A DNA stretch of 64,000 nucleotides. Source: Streptomyces cellulosae (GTDB lineage Bacteria; Actinomycetota; Actinomycetes; Streptomycetales; Streptomycetaceae). The notes beneath the pieces were generated by a model that ran no database searches, was not told the origin of the DNA, and saw only the letters and a list, made by a program, of their open reading frames with translations. How positions within the stretch are numbered: position 1 is the first letter of the stretch; each line of letters begins with the position of its first letter. Made by a program: the position numbers and the translations under genes. The stretch is taken from NCBI GenBank assembly GCA_014655195.1, contig BNBH01000001.1, positions 310,001 to 374,000 of the forward strand, read 5' to 3'. This document shows positions 18,535-27,379 of the stretch, one piece after another.

Positions 18535-19824
18535 GTGTCCGGGACGCCGCCCGCCTTGTGGATGATCAGCGGTGTGCTGCTCGAATCGCTGTCCGTCGCC
18601 GCGCTCGCCGTGGTGCTGGTGTGTGCCGTCGTCCGTCCCTTCCGCTGGCCGGAGGCGGCGTTCGCGGTGCCCGCCGCCGGGGTGGTGGTCGCGACGGGCG
18701 CGATCGGCACGGACGCCGTGCGGGAGGAGGCCGGGCGGCTCGGCCCGGTGATCGGCTTCCTCGCCGCCGTGCTGGTGCTGGCGAAGCTGTGCGACGAGGA
18801 GGGGCTGTTCCACGCGTGCGGCACCTGGATGGCCCGCTGGTCGCACCACCGGCCGCGCAAGCTGCTCGGCGCGGTGTTCGTGCTGGCCTCGCTGATCACG
18901 GCGGTGCTCAGCCTGGACGCGACGGTGGTGCTGCTCACCCCGGTCGTGTTCGCCACCGCGACCCGCATGGGAGCGCGCCCCGCCCCGCACGTCTACGCGG
19001 GCGCGCACCTGTCGAACACGGCGTCGCTGCTCCTTCCGGTGTCCAACCTGACGAACCTGCTCGCGTTCACCGCGACCGGTCTGACCTTCACCCGCTTCGC
19101 GCTGCTGATGCTGCTGCCCTGGCTGGCGGCGATCGCCGTGGAGTACGTGGTCTTCCGCCGCTTCTTCGCCGCCGACCTCGCGGCGGCGCCCACCGCGCCG
19201 GACACGGGGGACGAGCCGGTGGAGATGCCGCTGTTCGCGCTGGTCACGGTGGGGGCCACGCTCGCGGGGTTCGCGGTGGCGTCCGCCGTCGGGATCGACC
19301 CCGCGTGGGCGGCGGCGGCCGGGGCGGGCGTGATGGCCGTACGGGCCCTGACCCGCCGCCGCACCAGCGTCGTACGGCTGCTGCGCGCGCTGGACCCGCC
19401 GTTCCTGGCGTTCGTGCTGGCGCTTGGCGTGGTGGTGCGAGCGGTGCTGGACCAAGGGCTCGGCGACGCGCTGGACGCGGTCCTGCCGGACGGCACCGGG
19501 GTGGTCTCCCTGCTGGCGGTCGCCGCGCTGGCGGCGCTGCTGGCCAACCTGATCAACAACCTGCCCGCCGTGCTCGCCCTGGTCCCGCTGGCCGCTCCGT
19601 CCGGCCCCGGCGCGGTCCTCGCGGTCCTGCTCGGCGTGAACATCGGCCCGAACCTCACCTACGCGGGCTCCCTCGCCACCCTGCTGTGGCGCCGGATCGT
19701 CCACCACCACGATCACGAGGTGAGCCTGGTGCGCTTCACCCTCCTCGGGCTGGCCACGGTCCCGGCCGCGCTGGTGGCGTCCACGGCGGCGCTGTGGGTG
19801 TCGCTGGAGCTGTTCGGCACGTAA
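18535..19824 (+). CDS. ArsB/SLC13-type permease
   Basis: Membrane transporter, 429 residues with about 11 hydrophobic segments. Conserved stretches fit the ArsB/NhaD ion transporter superfamily: AVLSLDATVVLLTPV, HLSNTASLLLPVSNLTNLL, ANLINNLPAVLALVPL and GVNIGPNLTYAGSLATLLW, the two repeated NxxxNLP/NxGPN re-entrant motifs. Arsenite export is the usual annotation, but no arsR or arsC is nearby, so the substrate is open. GTG 18535 is used; ATG 18562 is an alternative. A G+C-rich inverted repeat about 50 bases after the stop may be its terminator. Confidence 0.85.
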   Translation: MSGTPPALWMISGVLLESLSVAALAVVLVCAVVRPFRWPEAAFAVPAAGVVVATGAIGTDAVREEAGRLGPVIGFLAAVLVLAKLCDEEGLFHACGTWMARWSHHRPRKLLGAVFVLASLITAVLSLDATVVLLTPVVFATATRMGARPAPHVYAGAHLSNTASLLLPVSNLTNLLAFTATGLTFTRFALLMLLPWLAAIAVEYVVFRRFFAADLAAAPTAPDTGDEPVEMPLFALVTVGATLAGFAVASAVGIDPAWAAAAGAGVMAVRALTRRRTSVVRLLRALDPPFLAFVLALGVVVRAVLDQGLGDALDAVLPDGTGVVSLLAVAALAALLANLINNLPAVLALVPLAAPSGPGAVLAVLLGVNIGPNLTYAGSLATLLWRRIVHHHDHEVSLVRFTLLGLATVPAALVASTAALWVSLELFGT

Positions 19825-20181
19825 GCAGGTGCCCTGCGGGCCCGAAATACGGAGACCCACGCCACATTCGGATAGGGCCCTCGGTGACATGCTCCACAGG
19901 GCCCGACGGGTGTACTACCCGGAATAGTGAAGAAATGCCCGATTTCACATCGGACATAAGGGACGCAAGCCTGACCGATCGGCTTGAAATGGGGGTTTTG
20001 CCCCCTACGTGGACCTCCGTCAAGAGACGTGCATCTCATGCCCTTTCTACGGCCTTTCGTCGTAGGTCACACCTTTGCGGCATTTGGGCGACGGCGGTTA
20101 CCAAGGAACAGCCATCACGGCACGGACCACGTTCCGGTTCCGCGGATGGCATTCCCCCGTCCCCTCCCCCATGAGGTTTCG
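19825..20181 (+). promoter_or_regulatory. Long leader upstream of the M23 peptidase gene
   Basis: 357 bases without a convincing gene. Seen: inverted repeat GGGCCCT (19875-19881) with AGGGCCC (19898-19904), possibly the ArsB-gene terminator; a GGGGG-TTTTG-CCCCC hairpin (19991-20005); a CTACG/CGTAG hairpin (20047-20065); and ACCAAGGAAC near 20099. Cell-wall hydrolase genes in actinobacteria often carry c-di-AMP (ydaO-type) riboswitch leaders, but I could not match the conserved core here. Confidence 0.35.
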
Positions 20182-20856
20182 ATGTTCGAGCGCGTCACGT
20201 CCCGTTTCCCCCGTATGACCGTCACCCGCACCCGCGCCGCCGTCATGGCAGCCGGTCTGGGCTCCACGGCCGTCCTGGGAGCCGGGGTCGCGGTCGCCGC
20301 CTCCGGCAACTCCGCCGCGTCCGGCACCGCCACGTCGGTCCAGGCGCAGGCCGCCGCGCAGGCCGAGGCCGCGAAGACGCAGGCCGTGAAGGGCTCCGCG
20401 GTGAAGAAGGCGACCGAGGCCGCCAAGAAGTCCACCGCGTCCTGGGTCTCCCCGGTCAAGAGCTACAAGCTGTCCGCGAGCTTCGCGCAGAACGGCGGCA
20501 TGTGGGCCTCCAAGCACTCCGGCCAGGACTACGCCGTCCCGACCGGCACCCCGGTCGTCGCCGCGCACGGCGGCACGGTCGTGAAGGCCGGCGGCAACGG
20601 CGCGGGCGACGGTCCCGCGTACGGCAACGCCATCGTGATCAAGCACGGCAACAAGACGTACTCCCAGTACGCCCACCTGTCGTCCGTGAACGTGAAGGTC
20701 GGCCAGGTCGTGAAGACCGGCCAGAAGATCGCCCTGTCCGGCAACACCGGCAACTCCAGCGGCCCGCACCTGCACTTCGAGATCCGCACCACCCCGAACT
20801 ACGGCTCCGCCGTCGACCCGGCGAAGTTCCTGCGCGCCAACGGCGTCAGCCTCTGA
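20182..20856 (+). CDS. Secreted M23-family peptidoglycan endopeptidase
   Basis: Lysostaphin-like zinc peptidase, exported. 224 residues: charged N-terminus FERVTSRFPRMTVTRTRA, hydrophobic segment ending in VAVAA (signal peptide to about residue 37), an Ala/Lys-rich linker, and the M23 domain from about 98. Zinc ligands are visible as HSGQDYAV (H and D) and HLHFEIR (second H), with the accessory H of YAHLSS. ATG 20182 has GAGGT 5 bases upstream; ATG 20146 in the same frame is the alternative. Strong terminator follows. Acts in cell-wall remodelling. Confidence 0.9.
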   Translation: MFERVTSRFPRMTVTRTRAAVMAAGLGSTAVLGAGVAVAASGNSAASGTATSVQAQAAAQAEAAKTQAVKGSAVKKATEAAKKSTASWVSPVKSYKLSASFAQNGGMWASKHSGQDYAVPTGTPVVAAHGGTVVKAGGNGAGDGPAYGNAIVIKHGNKTYSQYAHLSSVNVKVGQVVKTGQKIALSGNTGNSSGPHLHFEIRTTPNYGSAVDPAKFLRANGVSL

Positions 20857-20880
20857 CGCAGACGCCCGCGCGACACACGC

Positions 20881-20910
20881 CCCCGAGAGCGGCTCCGGCC
20901 GCCCTCGGGG
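20881..20910. terminator. Bidirectional terminator, M23 / DUF397
   Basis: CCCCGAG-A-GCGGC pairs with GCCGC-C-CTCGGGG around a TCCG loop, with one mismatch, 12 bases beyond the DUF397 stop. Confidence 0.8.
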
Positions 20911-20922
20911 GTTGTCGTGCGT

Positions 20923-21108
20923 TCAGCCCCGCTGCACGTAAGGAAGGAAACGCGCCCACGCGTCGGGGGCGAAGGCCAGCCGGGGGCCGGTGGTGTCCTT
21001 GGAGTCCCGGACGTGGACGGTCCGGGGGGTGAGGGCGAGTTCGACGCAGGAGTTGCCGTCGGTGCCGTCGCTGTAGCTGCTCTTGAACCAGTTCAGCTCA
21101 CTGCTCAT
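20923..21108 (-). CDS. DUF397 domain protein
   Basis: 61-residue protein typical of Streptomyces: WFKSSYSDGTDGNSCVELA, VHVRDSKDTTGPRLAF, WARFLPYV. DUF397 proteins are almost always encoded beside a Scr1/DUF5753 helix-turn-helix regulator, and here the ATG overlaps the stop of that regulator (ATGA). The pair is thought to act as a regulator with a small antagonist, as in BldB/WhiJ-like systems; the exact role of this copy is unknown. Confidence 0.93.
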   Translation of the reverse strand: MSSELNWFKSSYSDGTDGNSCVELALTPRTVHVRDSKDTTGPRLAFAPDAWARFLPYVQRG

Positions 21109-21986
21109 GTCTCTCCCAGCAGTAGGTGCTCGATGAAGGCCAGCGACTCCCGGGGCGAGAGCGCCTGCGCGCGGATGGTGTTGTACCGCAGCTCCAGAAT
21201 GCGCAGCTGTTTCGGATCGGAAGTCGGCCGGCCGTAGAACGCACCGTCGGATCGCCCCGTCGCCGCGCCGTCCGCGAACTTCAGCACTTCGATCCTGCCG
21301 TCCACCCCCGGGTGGGCTTCGGTCTTCGTCGGCATCACCTGAAGCGTGACGTTGTGCAACTGCCCCACTTCCAGCAGGCGTTCGAGCTGGCGTCGCCAGA
21401 CCATTGTGCCCCCGACCTCCCTCTGGAGCGTCGCCTCTTCCAGCACGAAGCTGATCGAGGGCGCCGGGTCGCGCTCGTACACCGACCGCCGTGCCATGCG
21501 GGCGGCCACCATGCGCTCCACGTCGTCGGCGGCGTACGGCGGCTGCGCCGCGCGGAAAAGCGCCCTGGCGTGCTCTGGCGTCTGCAACAGTCCGTGGATG
21601 CTGGTGCACACGTACACGCCGATCTCGACCGCGCGCTCCTCCAACTTGGCGAGCGCCCTGACCGTTTTGGGATACCGGACCTTCTTCACGTCCTCCCACG
21701 CGGCCGACAGCAGACCCCCCGCCTCCAGCACCTCGTCCGCCCGGTCCAGGAACTCCTGGCGAGGAATCCGCTTCCCGCTCTCGATCTTGTAAATCATGTC
21801 CTCGCCGTACCCGACGGCCCGCCCGAAGTCGGGCACCCTCAGCCCTGCCGCCTCGCGGCGCAGCTTGATCTGGCGGCCCACGGTCGTGATGACCGCGACG
21901 CCCCACTCGTCGTCCGGATCAACCTCCCAGCCCGGCTCGTCCGCCTCGTCGTCGTGCCGACCCGGCCCCGCCTCCACCGCCGTCAT
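21105..21986 (-). CDS. XRE helix-turn-helix regulator, Scr1/DUF5753 family
   Basis: 293 residues. HTH at about residues 35-90 (VGRQIKLRREAAGLRVPDFGRAVGYGEDMIYKIESGKR), followed by the DUF5753 domain (about 105-285: YVCTSIHGLLQTPEHARALFRA, FVLEEATLQREVGG). WhiJ-like regulators of this kind act with DUF397 partners in development or antibiotic production. ATG 21986 is chosen because GAGAGGT precedes it; the upstream frame is not needed. A four-base overlap with DUF397 shows one operon. Confidence 0.93.
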   Translation of the reverse strand: MTAVEAGPGRHDDEADEPGWEVDPDDEWGVAVITTVGRQIKLRREAAGLRVPDFGRAVGYGEDMIYKIESGKRIPRQEFLDRADEVLEAGGLLSAAWEDVKKVRYPKTVRALAKLEERAVEIGVYVCTSIHGLLQTPEHARALFRAAQPPYAADDVERMVAARMARRSVYERDPAPSISFVLEEATLQREVGGTMVWRRQLERLLEVGQLHNVTLQVMPTKTEAHPGVDGRIEVLKFADGAATGRSDGAFYGRPTSDPKQLRILELRYNTIRAQALSPRESLAFIEHLLLGET

Positions 21987-22106
21987 CCCGCACCTCTCCC
22001 TCGGAACCGTCCGTGACGCACCCCGGCGCCCTACCCGCACCAACGGCGGGTACGGCGCCGACGGCTACGGACAACCTCCGGACAGTGACCGGACACACAC
22101 ACCGTG

Positions 22107-22472
22107 TCAGCGGGTGAAGAAGTTGACGAGGTTGCCGTCGGGGTCGCGGAAGAGGAGGGAGCGGTTGCCCCAGGGCATGGTGGCGGGGCCGTTGACGACG
22201 TCGGTGAGGAAGTCGTCCAGTTCCTTGTGGACGCGGTCCACGTCGTCGACCTGGAACTCGACGATCGCGCTCGCGTTGGCCGCCGGGCGCGCTGAGCCGG
22301 GCGCGAACATCGGGACGGTCGCGGTGCCGGCGATCGCGAGGGTCGCGCCGTCGGTCCGCAGCTCGGCGAAGTGCTCGGTGGCCCAGGCGGCGGGCACGCC
22401 CAGGACGCGCTCGTAGAAGGCGACGAGGCGGGCCACGTCGGCGGTGACGATGCGGACGGATGCGAACTGCAT
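22107..22472 (-). CDS. VOC-family (glyoxalase-like) protein
   Basis: 121 residues with a beta-alpha-beta-beta-beta repeat: RIVTADVARLVAFYERVLGVPAAW at the N-terminus and VDDVDRVHKELD, LLFRDPDGNLVNFF at the C-terminus. VOC folds bind metal for lyase, dioxygenase or drug-resistance functions; the final FxDPDGN motif supplies the usual glutamate position, here N. Start with GAGGAG site. Divergent from the WYL regulator with an inverted repeat in between, so probably regulated by it. Confidence 0.88.
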   Translation of the reverse strand: MQFASVRIVTADVARLVAFYERVLGVPAAWATEHFAELRTDGATLAIAGTATVPMFAPGSARPAANASAIVEFQVDDVDRVHKELDDFLTDVVNGPATMPWGNRSLLFRDPDGNLVNFFTR

Positions 22473-22525
22473 GGGGTGACTCCTCGGCCGTACGACGATG
22501 ACGTGCACGGCCGACGGTAGAAGCA

Positions 22526-22562
22526 ATACCGGACAGAACCCGCCCGGTATCGGAATTAACGT
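22526..22562. promoter_or_regulatory. Operator between VOC and WYL genes
   Basis: Perfect inverted repeat ATACCGG (22526-22532) and CCGGTAT (22544-22550) with 11-base spacer, directly upstream of a TAACGT -10-like box (22557-22562) located 7 bases before the WYL gene ATG. Confidence 0.65.
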
Positions 22563-22569
22563 GGTCCCC

Positions 22570-23559
22570 ATGCCCCGACCCGCCGCCCGCGTCCTGACCC
22601 TGCTGGAGCTGCTGCAGTCGGGCGGCACCCGGACCGTGGCGGAGCTGGCCGGCCGGCTCGGTGTGGACGGACGGACCGTGCGGCGGTACGTGGACCAGCT
22701 GATCGACCTGGACGTGCCGGTGGAGTCGGTGCGCGGGCGCTACGGCGGGTACCGGCTGGGCCCTGGCTACCGCGTGCCGCCGCTGATGTTCGGCGACGAG
22801 GAGGCGCTGGCGGTGCTGCTCGGTCTGGTCGCCGGGCGCAGGGCGGGGCTGACGACCGCGCAGCGCACGGCGAACGAGACGGCGGCCGCGAAGATCCGCC
22901 GCGTGCTGCCCCGGCATCTGGCCGGCCGGCTCGACGCCCTGCTGGAGTCGCTGTCCTTCACTGAAGGGCTCGGGGACTTCGCGAGCCCGGACGCGGGCGT
23001 CCTGCTCACCCTGGCCGACGCGGTACGTCACCGCCGCCCCGTCTCCGTCCGCCACACCGACCGCGAGGGCCGCGGCGGTGACCGGACCCTGCACCCGTAC
23101 GGGATCGTGGCGCACGCGGGCCGGTGGTACGTCACGGGGAAGGACGCGGACCGCGACGAGGACCGCACGTTCCGGCTGGACCGCATCACGGACGCGCGCA
23201 CGCTGCCCGGCGCGTTCGAGGTGCCGGAGGACATGGACCCGGCGGAGCGCCTGGTGACGGGCTTCGCGACGGCCGCGTACCGCTACGAGGTGACCCTGCG
23301 CGTCCGGGCGACGCCCGAGCACCTCCGCACGCACCTGCCCGCGACGGTCGCGACCCTGGAGGAACACGAGCCGGGATGGCAACGGGTCGAGATCCACGCG
23401 GAACACCTGGACTGGCTCCCACCCGTCCTGGCCGCCCTGGACCGCCCCTTCGTCATCGACGGCCCACCCGAACTCCGCACCCTGACGCGCGACTTCGCCG
23501 CCCGCCTCACGACGTACGCCGCCCGGACACCGCCGACAGAAGATCACCCGGACGCATGA
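22570..23559 (+). CDS. YafY-type HTH/WYL regulator
   Basis: 329 residues. N-terminal winged HTH (RVLTLLELLQSGGTRTVAELAGRLGVDGRTVRRYVDQL, about 5-45), WYL domain at about 145-215 (HPYGIVAHAGRWYVTGKD, FRLDRIT), and the C-terminal WCX extension. WYL domains sense small molecules or nucleic acids; many YafY homologues control a divergent VOC or oxidoreductase gene. Start: ATG 22570 follows a -10-like box by 7 bases. It probably regulates itself and the VOC gene. Confidence 0.93.
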   Translation: MPRPAARVLTLLELLQSGGTRTVAELAGRLGVDGRTVRRYVDQLIDLDVPVESVRGRYGGYRLGPGYRVPPLMFGDEEALAVLLGLVAGRRAGLTTAQRTANETAAAKIRRVLPRHLAGRLDALLESLSFTEGLGDFASPDAGVLLTLADAVRHRRPVSVRHTDREGRGGDRTLHPYGIVAHAGRWYVTGKDADRDEDRTFRLDRITDARTLPGAFEVPEDMDPAERLVTGFATAAYRYEVTLRVRATPEHLRTHLPATVATLEEHEPGWQRVEIHAEHLDWLPPVLAALDRPFVIDGPPELRTLTRDFAARLTTYAARTPPTEDHPDA

Positions 23560-23646
23560 ACGTCCCCCGCTCGGACGGAAGTTCGCACCCTGGCGCTCCT
23601 ACGCTCGACGCCCCGGCCCTGAATTCCGTAGGAGCCCAGGAACCCC

Positions 23647-24531
23647 ATGGTCAGCCCGCCCCACGAGGCAATGCACCGGATCTTCCAGCACGACCCAGGA
23701 CTCTTCAGCCGCGTCTCCCGCTATCTGGGGGTCGACATCCCGCGGCCGACGAAGGCAGCCGTTCTGCCGACCGACCTCACGGAAACGAGACCGGTCGAAC
23801 GCCGGGTCGACACACTCCTCCGCTTCGAGACCGAGGCGGAGGGCCCCTTCCTTCTGGCCATCGAGTCCCAGGGCAAGCGGGACGTGGAAAAGCCGGCGAG
23901 CTGGGCGTACTACACCGCGTACCTGTGGACGAAGTACCGGCTTCCGACCGCGCTCCTGGTCGTCTGCCAGGACCACGCCACAGCCGCCTGGGCCCAGCGC
24001 GCCGTGTCCAGTGGACCGCCCCAGCTCCCCACGCTCACCCTGCGCCCCGTCGTCGCGGGACCGCACAACATGCCCGTGATCACGGACCCGGAGGAGGCCC
24101 GCGCCGACCTCGTCCTGGCCAGCCTGGCGGCCATCACACACGCCGCCGAACCATGTGTCGATGCGATACTGAAGGCCCTGTCCACCGCACTGCGGGACGC
24201 GCCCGAGGACATCGCGGACCCCATCGTCGAATTCACTGCACAGGGCCTGGGCAAGTACCCGGCCAAGCACGTCTGGAGGAACCTGGTGGCCGTGGACCTT
24301 TCCTTCTACAAGTCCTACCTCGTCGAAGAGATCAGGGAAGAAGCCCGCGCGGAGGCCCGCGCGGAAGGCCGTGCCGAAGACGTGCTGCTCGTCCTCGAAC
24401 AGCGCGGCCTCGACATCTCCGACGCCGTCCGCAGCCGCGTCACGGAGTGCGGCGACCCCGAGGTTCTCCGCAGCTGGCTCGCCCGGGCCGTCACCGTTCC
24501 GAAGGCCGAGGAGATCTTCGAGGACGAGTGA
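23647..24531 (+). CDS. Rpn/PD-(D/E)XK nuclease-fold protein
   Basis: 294 residues, predicted cytoplasmic. The segment VERRVDTLLRFET, FLLAIESQGKRDVEKPASWAYYTAYLWTKY carries the Asp and Glu-x-Gln pattern of PD-(D/E)XK domains related to Rpn recombination-promoting proteins and transposase-associated nucleases. The C-terminal third has a coiled Glu/Ala/Arg stretch (EEIREEARAEARAEGRAED) that may oligomerise. Streptomyces genomes hold many paralogues. Nuclease activity and target are not established. Spaced alone between two genes, RBS AGGA upstream. Confidence 0.7.
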   Translation: MVSPPHEAMHRIFQHDPGLFSRVSRYLGVDIPRPTKAAVLPTDLTETRPVERRVDTLLRFETEAEGPFLLAIESQGKRDVEKPASWAYYTAYLWTKYRLPTALLVVCQDHATAAWAQRAVSSGPPQLPTLTLRPVVAGPHNMPVITDPEEARADLVLASLAAITHAAEPCVDAILKALSTALRDAPEDIADPIVEFTAQGLGKYPAKHVWRNLVAVDLSFYKSYLVEEIREEARAEARAEGRAEDVLLVLEQRGLDISDAVRSRVTECGDPEVLRSWLARAVTVPKAEEIFEDE

Positions 24532-24587
24532 GCGAGGGGCCCCCGTGAGCGGCGGCACGCCTCCGTGGCGTGCCGCCCCGGGTGGCG

Positions 24588-25514
24588 CTACGAGTGCCCC
24601 AGCTCCGCCGACGACGCGTCCTCCGTCGCCGGGACCGAGCCCGAGTCCGGGGAGGGGCGGAGGGGGAAGGGGTCGACGCGGGTCTCGTCGATGACCGGCG
24701 GGGCCGGCTGCGGGGGCTTCGGCATGACCGCGGCCTCCGAGTGGCCGCCGCAGCCGTAGGCGAGGGAGACGACCCGGCCGTCGGCCGGGGAGAACTCGTT
24801 GGCGCACACGCCGAACGCCTGGCCCAGCGAGCCGCCGATCGGGACGAGGAAGCCGCAGGACTCGCAGGAGGCGGGGGCGGCCTGCGCCATCGGGGTCTTC
24901 GGGCCGAACGCCTCCTCCCAGCGGTCGGCGGCGGAGTGCAGCCCGTAGCGGGAGAGGACGCGGGCGCGGCGCATGCCCAGTTCCTCGGCGACCGCGGCGA
25001 TCGAGCCGCGGGACGGGGTGACGGTCTGCTCGGCGGGGCTGCCGCCGGTGACCTCGGCGTCCTCGGCGTCCGCGAGTTCCGCCAGGTCCTCGGTGAGCAC
25101 CGAGTTCGGCGGCGGCTCGTCCGCGCCGGTGTAACCGGGTTCCAGGCGCGGGTCGTCGGCCTCGGTGGGCAGCAGGTCGCCGGGTCCCAGGTCGCCGGGG
25201 CGCAGCCGCTCGCTCCACGGCACCCACTCGGGTGCCAGGACGGCGTCGGGGCCGGGCAGCAGGACGACCTCGTCCACCGTGACGATCTTGGCGCGGGAGG
25301 CGCGGGCGACGGTGACGGCCCACCGCCATCCGCGGTAACCGAGCTCGCGGCACCCGAAGAAGTGCGTGACGACGCGGTCGCCCTCGGAGACCATCCCCTC
25401 GTGCTCGCCCACGACCCCGGGCGCGGCGGCCTCCTCGGCTGCGGCACGGGCGAGGTCGACGGCCTCGGCGCACAGACGGTCGGGGGTGCGGCTTCGCGTT
25501 GTCGCTGCGCTCAC
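24588..25514 (-). CDS. DUF3027 domain protein
   Basis: 308-residue actinobacterial protein of unknown function. The N-terminal domain (CAEAVDLARAAAEEAA, FFGCRELGYRGWRWAVTVARA, EVVLLPG) is followed by an acidic linker and a C-terminal segment with CESCGFLVPIGGSLGQAFGVCANEFSPADGRVVSLAYGCGGHSE, whose cysteines and histidine could hold zinc. GTG 25514 is preferred over longer frames because the upstream extension is Arg-rich and unconserved in character. Confidence 0.85.
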   Translation of the reverse strand: MSAATTRSRTPDRLCAEAVDLARAAAEEAAAPGVVGEHEGMVSEGDRVVTHFFGCRELGYRGWRWAVTVARASRAKIVTVDEVVLLPGPDAVLAPEWVPWSERLRPGDLGPGDLLPTEADDPRLEPGYTGADEPPPNSVLTEDLAELADAEDAEVTGGSPAEQTVTPSRGSIAAVAEELGMRRARVLSRYGLHSAADRWEEAFGPKTPMAQAAPASCESCGFLVPIGGSLGQAFGVCANEFSPADGRVVSLAYGCGGHSEAAVMPKPPQPAPPVIDETRVDPFPLRPSPDSGSVPATEDASSAELGHS

Positions 25515-25887
25515 AGGTATCGCTTCTCTCCTACGCCGTCTCACGAGTGCGCCACTCCCAGCGCGGGGGGCGGACGGAGCGGACCGGGGGACCGCGTCGA
25601 CGTCCGCGCCGCATCGTGCTCGGGCGCGCCCACCATCCATTCTGCGGGATGGCTGAGATACGCACGCTACCTGCTCGCGTGCGCTGGGCCTACACCGACG
25701 GTTGTTACGGAACGGCGCGCGCCGGTTTGTCGGGCGCCCGCGGGCGCGCGCGGGGCGGCGGCGGACGGTCCGCCGGGGCGCGCACCGCCCGCCCGCGTCC
25801 CGGCGCGTTCGGCCGTACAGTGGCACCGAAGGCCCCGTCCCCGGTGTTACGGCACTACGCACCGCCAACTCGGGGCACTATGACGTC
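25515..25887. other. Intergenic region, 373 bases
   Basis: Divergent promoter region between DUF3027 and an MFS gene. Very G+C-rich; a CACTAT box (25876-25881) lies 6 bases before the GTG of the MFS gene. An upstream open frame to 25702 exists but is Arg-rich and looks non-coding. Nothing else recognised. Confidence 0.4.
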
Positions 25888-27318
25888 GTGGCTACCGCGA
25901 GGACACCCCAGGACGCCACCGGTGCCGGTGGGACCCCGGGGGGCAAGGGACGCGGCCGGCGCCTCGGCTCGGTCCGGGCGGGCGGCCGTCTTCGTGCGTT
26001 CGGCCGGGCGCTGCAGTTCCCGGTGACCAGAACCGCTCGCGGCATCCGCAAGGTGACCCACGCGCACGGCGCGGGAGAGTCCGGCCTCGGCAAGCTGATC
26101 GAACTGCACGGGGTGAACGGCGCGGGCGACGTGATGATCACGGTCGCGCTGGCCTCCACCGTGTTCTTCTCCGTCCCCACCGACGAGGCGCGCGGGCGCG
26201 TCGCCCTGTACCTGGCCATCACGATGGCGCCGTTCACGCTCCTCGCCCCCGTCGTGGGACCGCTCCTCGACAAGGTCCCGCACGGCCGCAGGGCCGCCAT
26301 GGCGGGCGCGATGCTGGCGCGGGCACTGCTCGCGCTGGTGCTGTCGGGCGCGGTGGTCAGCGGCGGCCTCGAGCTGTATCCGGCGGCGCTGGGCGTCCTG
26401 GTGGCGTCCAAGGCGTACGGGGTGGTCAGAAGCGCCGTCGTGCCGCGGCTGCTGCCGCCCGCCTTCTCGCTGGTGAAGGCGAACTCGCGGGTGACCCTCG
26501 GCGGGCTGCTCGCCACCGGCATCGCCGCGCCGATCGGCGCGGGGCTCCAGCAGATCGGGCCGCGCTGGCCGCTGTACGGGGCGTTCGTCCTGTTCGTGAC
26601 GGGCATGCTGCTGTCGTTCCGGCTGCCGCCGAAGGTGGACTCCGCCAAGGGCGAGGCCGTGGCGCTGCTCGCCGCCGACGAGCGGCATCTGCACGGCCCG
26701 CACCGCAAGGCCGAGAAGCCGGGACTGCGCACGGTCGGCCCGGCGGTCACCCACGCTCTGGCCGCCAACGCGTCCATCCGCTGCCTCACCGGCTTCCTCA
26801 TCTTCTTCCTGGCGTTCCTGCTGCGCGAGCATCCGATGACGGGTCAGAGCGCGGCGGTGTCACTGGGGATCGTGGGCGTGGCGGCGGGCGCGGGAAACGC
26901 GCTGGGCACGGCGGTCGGGGCGGGGCTGAGGTCCCGCGCGCCGGAGATCATCATCGTGACGGTGGTGGCGGTGGTGCTGGGGGCGGCGATCACGGCGGCG
27001 GTGTTCTTCGGCGCGGTGCTGGTGGCGTGTCTCGCGGCGGTCGCCGGGTTCGCGCAGGCGCTGGCGAAGCTGTCGCTGGACGCGCTGATCCAGCGGGACG
27101 TGCCGGAACAGGTGCGGACGTCCGCGTTCGCCCGGTCGGAGACGCTGCTCCAGATGGCGTGGGTGCTGGGCGGCGCGATCGGCATCGCGATGCCGCTGAT
27201 CGGCGGTCTCGGGCTCGCGGTGGGCGCCGCGATCGTCGGCGCGGGCTGGCTGACGACCGTCCGCGGGCTGCTCCGTTCGGCCCGTCAGGGGCACGCCGGG
27301 CGCCCGCGAGTGGCGTAA
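25888..27318 (+). CDS. MFS-like membrane protein
   Basis: 476 residues. A cytoplasmic N-terminus of about 75 residues rich in Gly, Arg and Lys precedes about 11-12 membrane segments. KLIELHGVNGAGDVMITVALASTVFFSVPTDEARGRVALYLAITMAPFTLLAPVVGPLLDK is the conserved start of the transporter domain. It is a Streptomyces MFS-like family often placed beside DUF3027 and the DUF2771-mqn cluster. The GTG start gives a leaderless transcript. Substrate unknown. Confidence 0.85.
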   Translation: MATARTPQDATGAGGTPGGKGRGRRLGSVRAGGRLRAFGRALQFPVTRTARGIRKVTHAHGAGESGLGKLIELHGVNGAGDVMITVALASTVFFSVPTDEARGRVALYLAITMAPFTLLAPVVGPLLDKVPHGRRAAMAGAMLARALLALVLSGAVVSGGLELYPAALGVLVASKAYGVVRSAVVPRLLPPAFSLVKANSRVTLGGLLATGIAAPIGAGLQQIGPRWPLYGAFVLFVTGMLLSFRLPPKVDSAKGEAVALLAADERHLHGPHRKAEKPGLRTVGPAVTHALAANASIRCLTGFLIFFLAFLLREHPMTGQSAAVSLGIVGVAAGAGNALGTAVGAGLRSRAPEIIIVTVVAVVLGAAITAAVFFGAVLVACLAAVAGFAQALAKLSLDALIQRDVPEQVRTSAFARSETLLQMAWVLGGAIGIAMPLIGGLGLAVGAAIVGAGWLTTVRGLLRSARQGHAGRPRVA

Positions 27319-27367
27319 CCAGGGGCCACGCCGTACCCCGCGTGGCGGGCGGGGCACACCTGACCGA

Positions 27368-27379
27368 TAGCCTTCCGCC
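27368..27379 (+). promoter_or_regulatory. -10 box, leaderless start of DUF2771 gene
   Basis: TAGCCT at 27368-27373 with 6 bases to the ATG at 27380. Confidence 0.45.

Noticed and set aside
13239..18565. Very long open frames on both strands across nhaA and the sacsin-like gene
   Set aside because: They are Arg/Gly/Pro-rich or mirror the third-codon G+C of the true genes; such shadow frames are expected in high-G+C DNA.
19825..20181. c-di-AMP riboswitch call
   Set aside because: The conserved ydaO core was not recognised by eye; left as a question.
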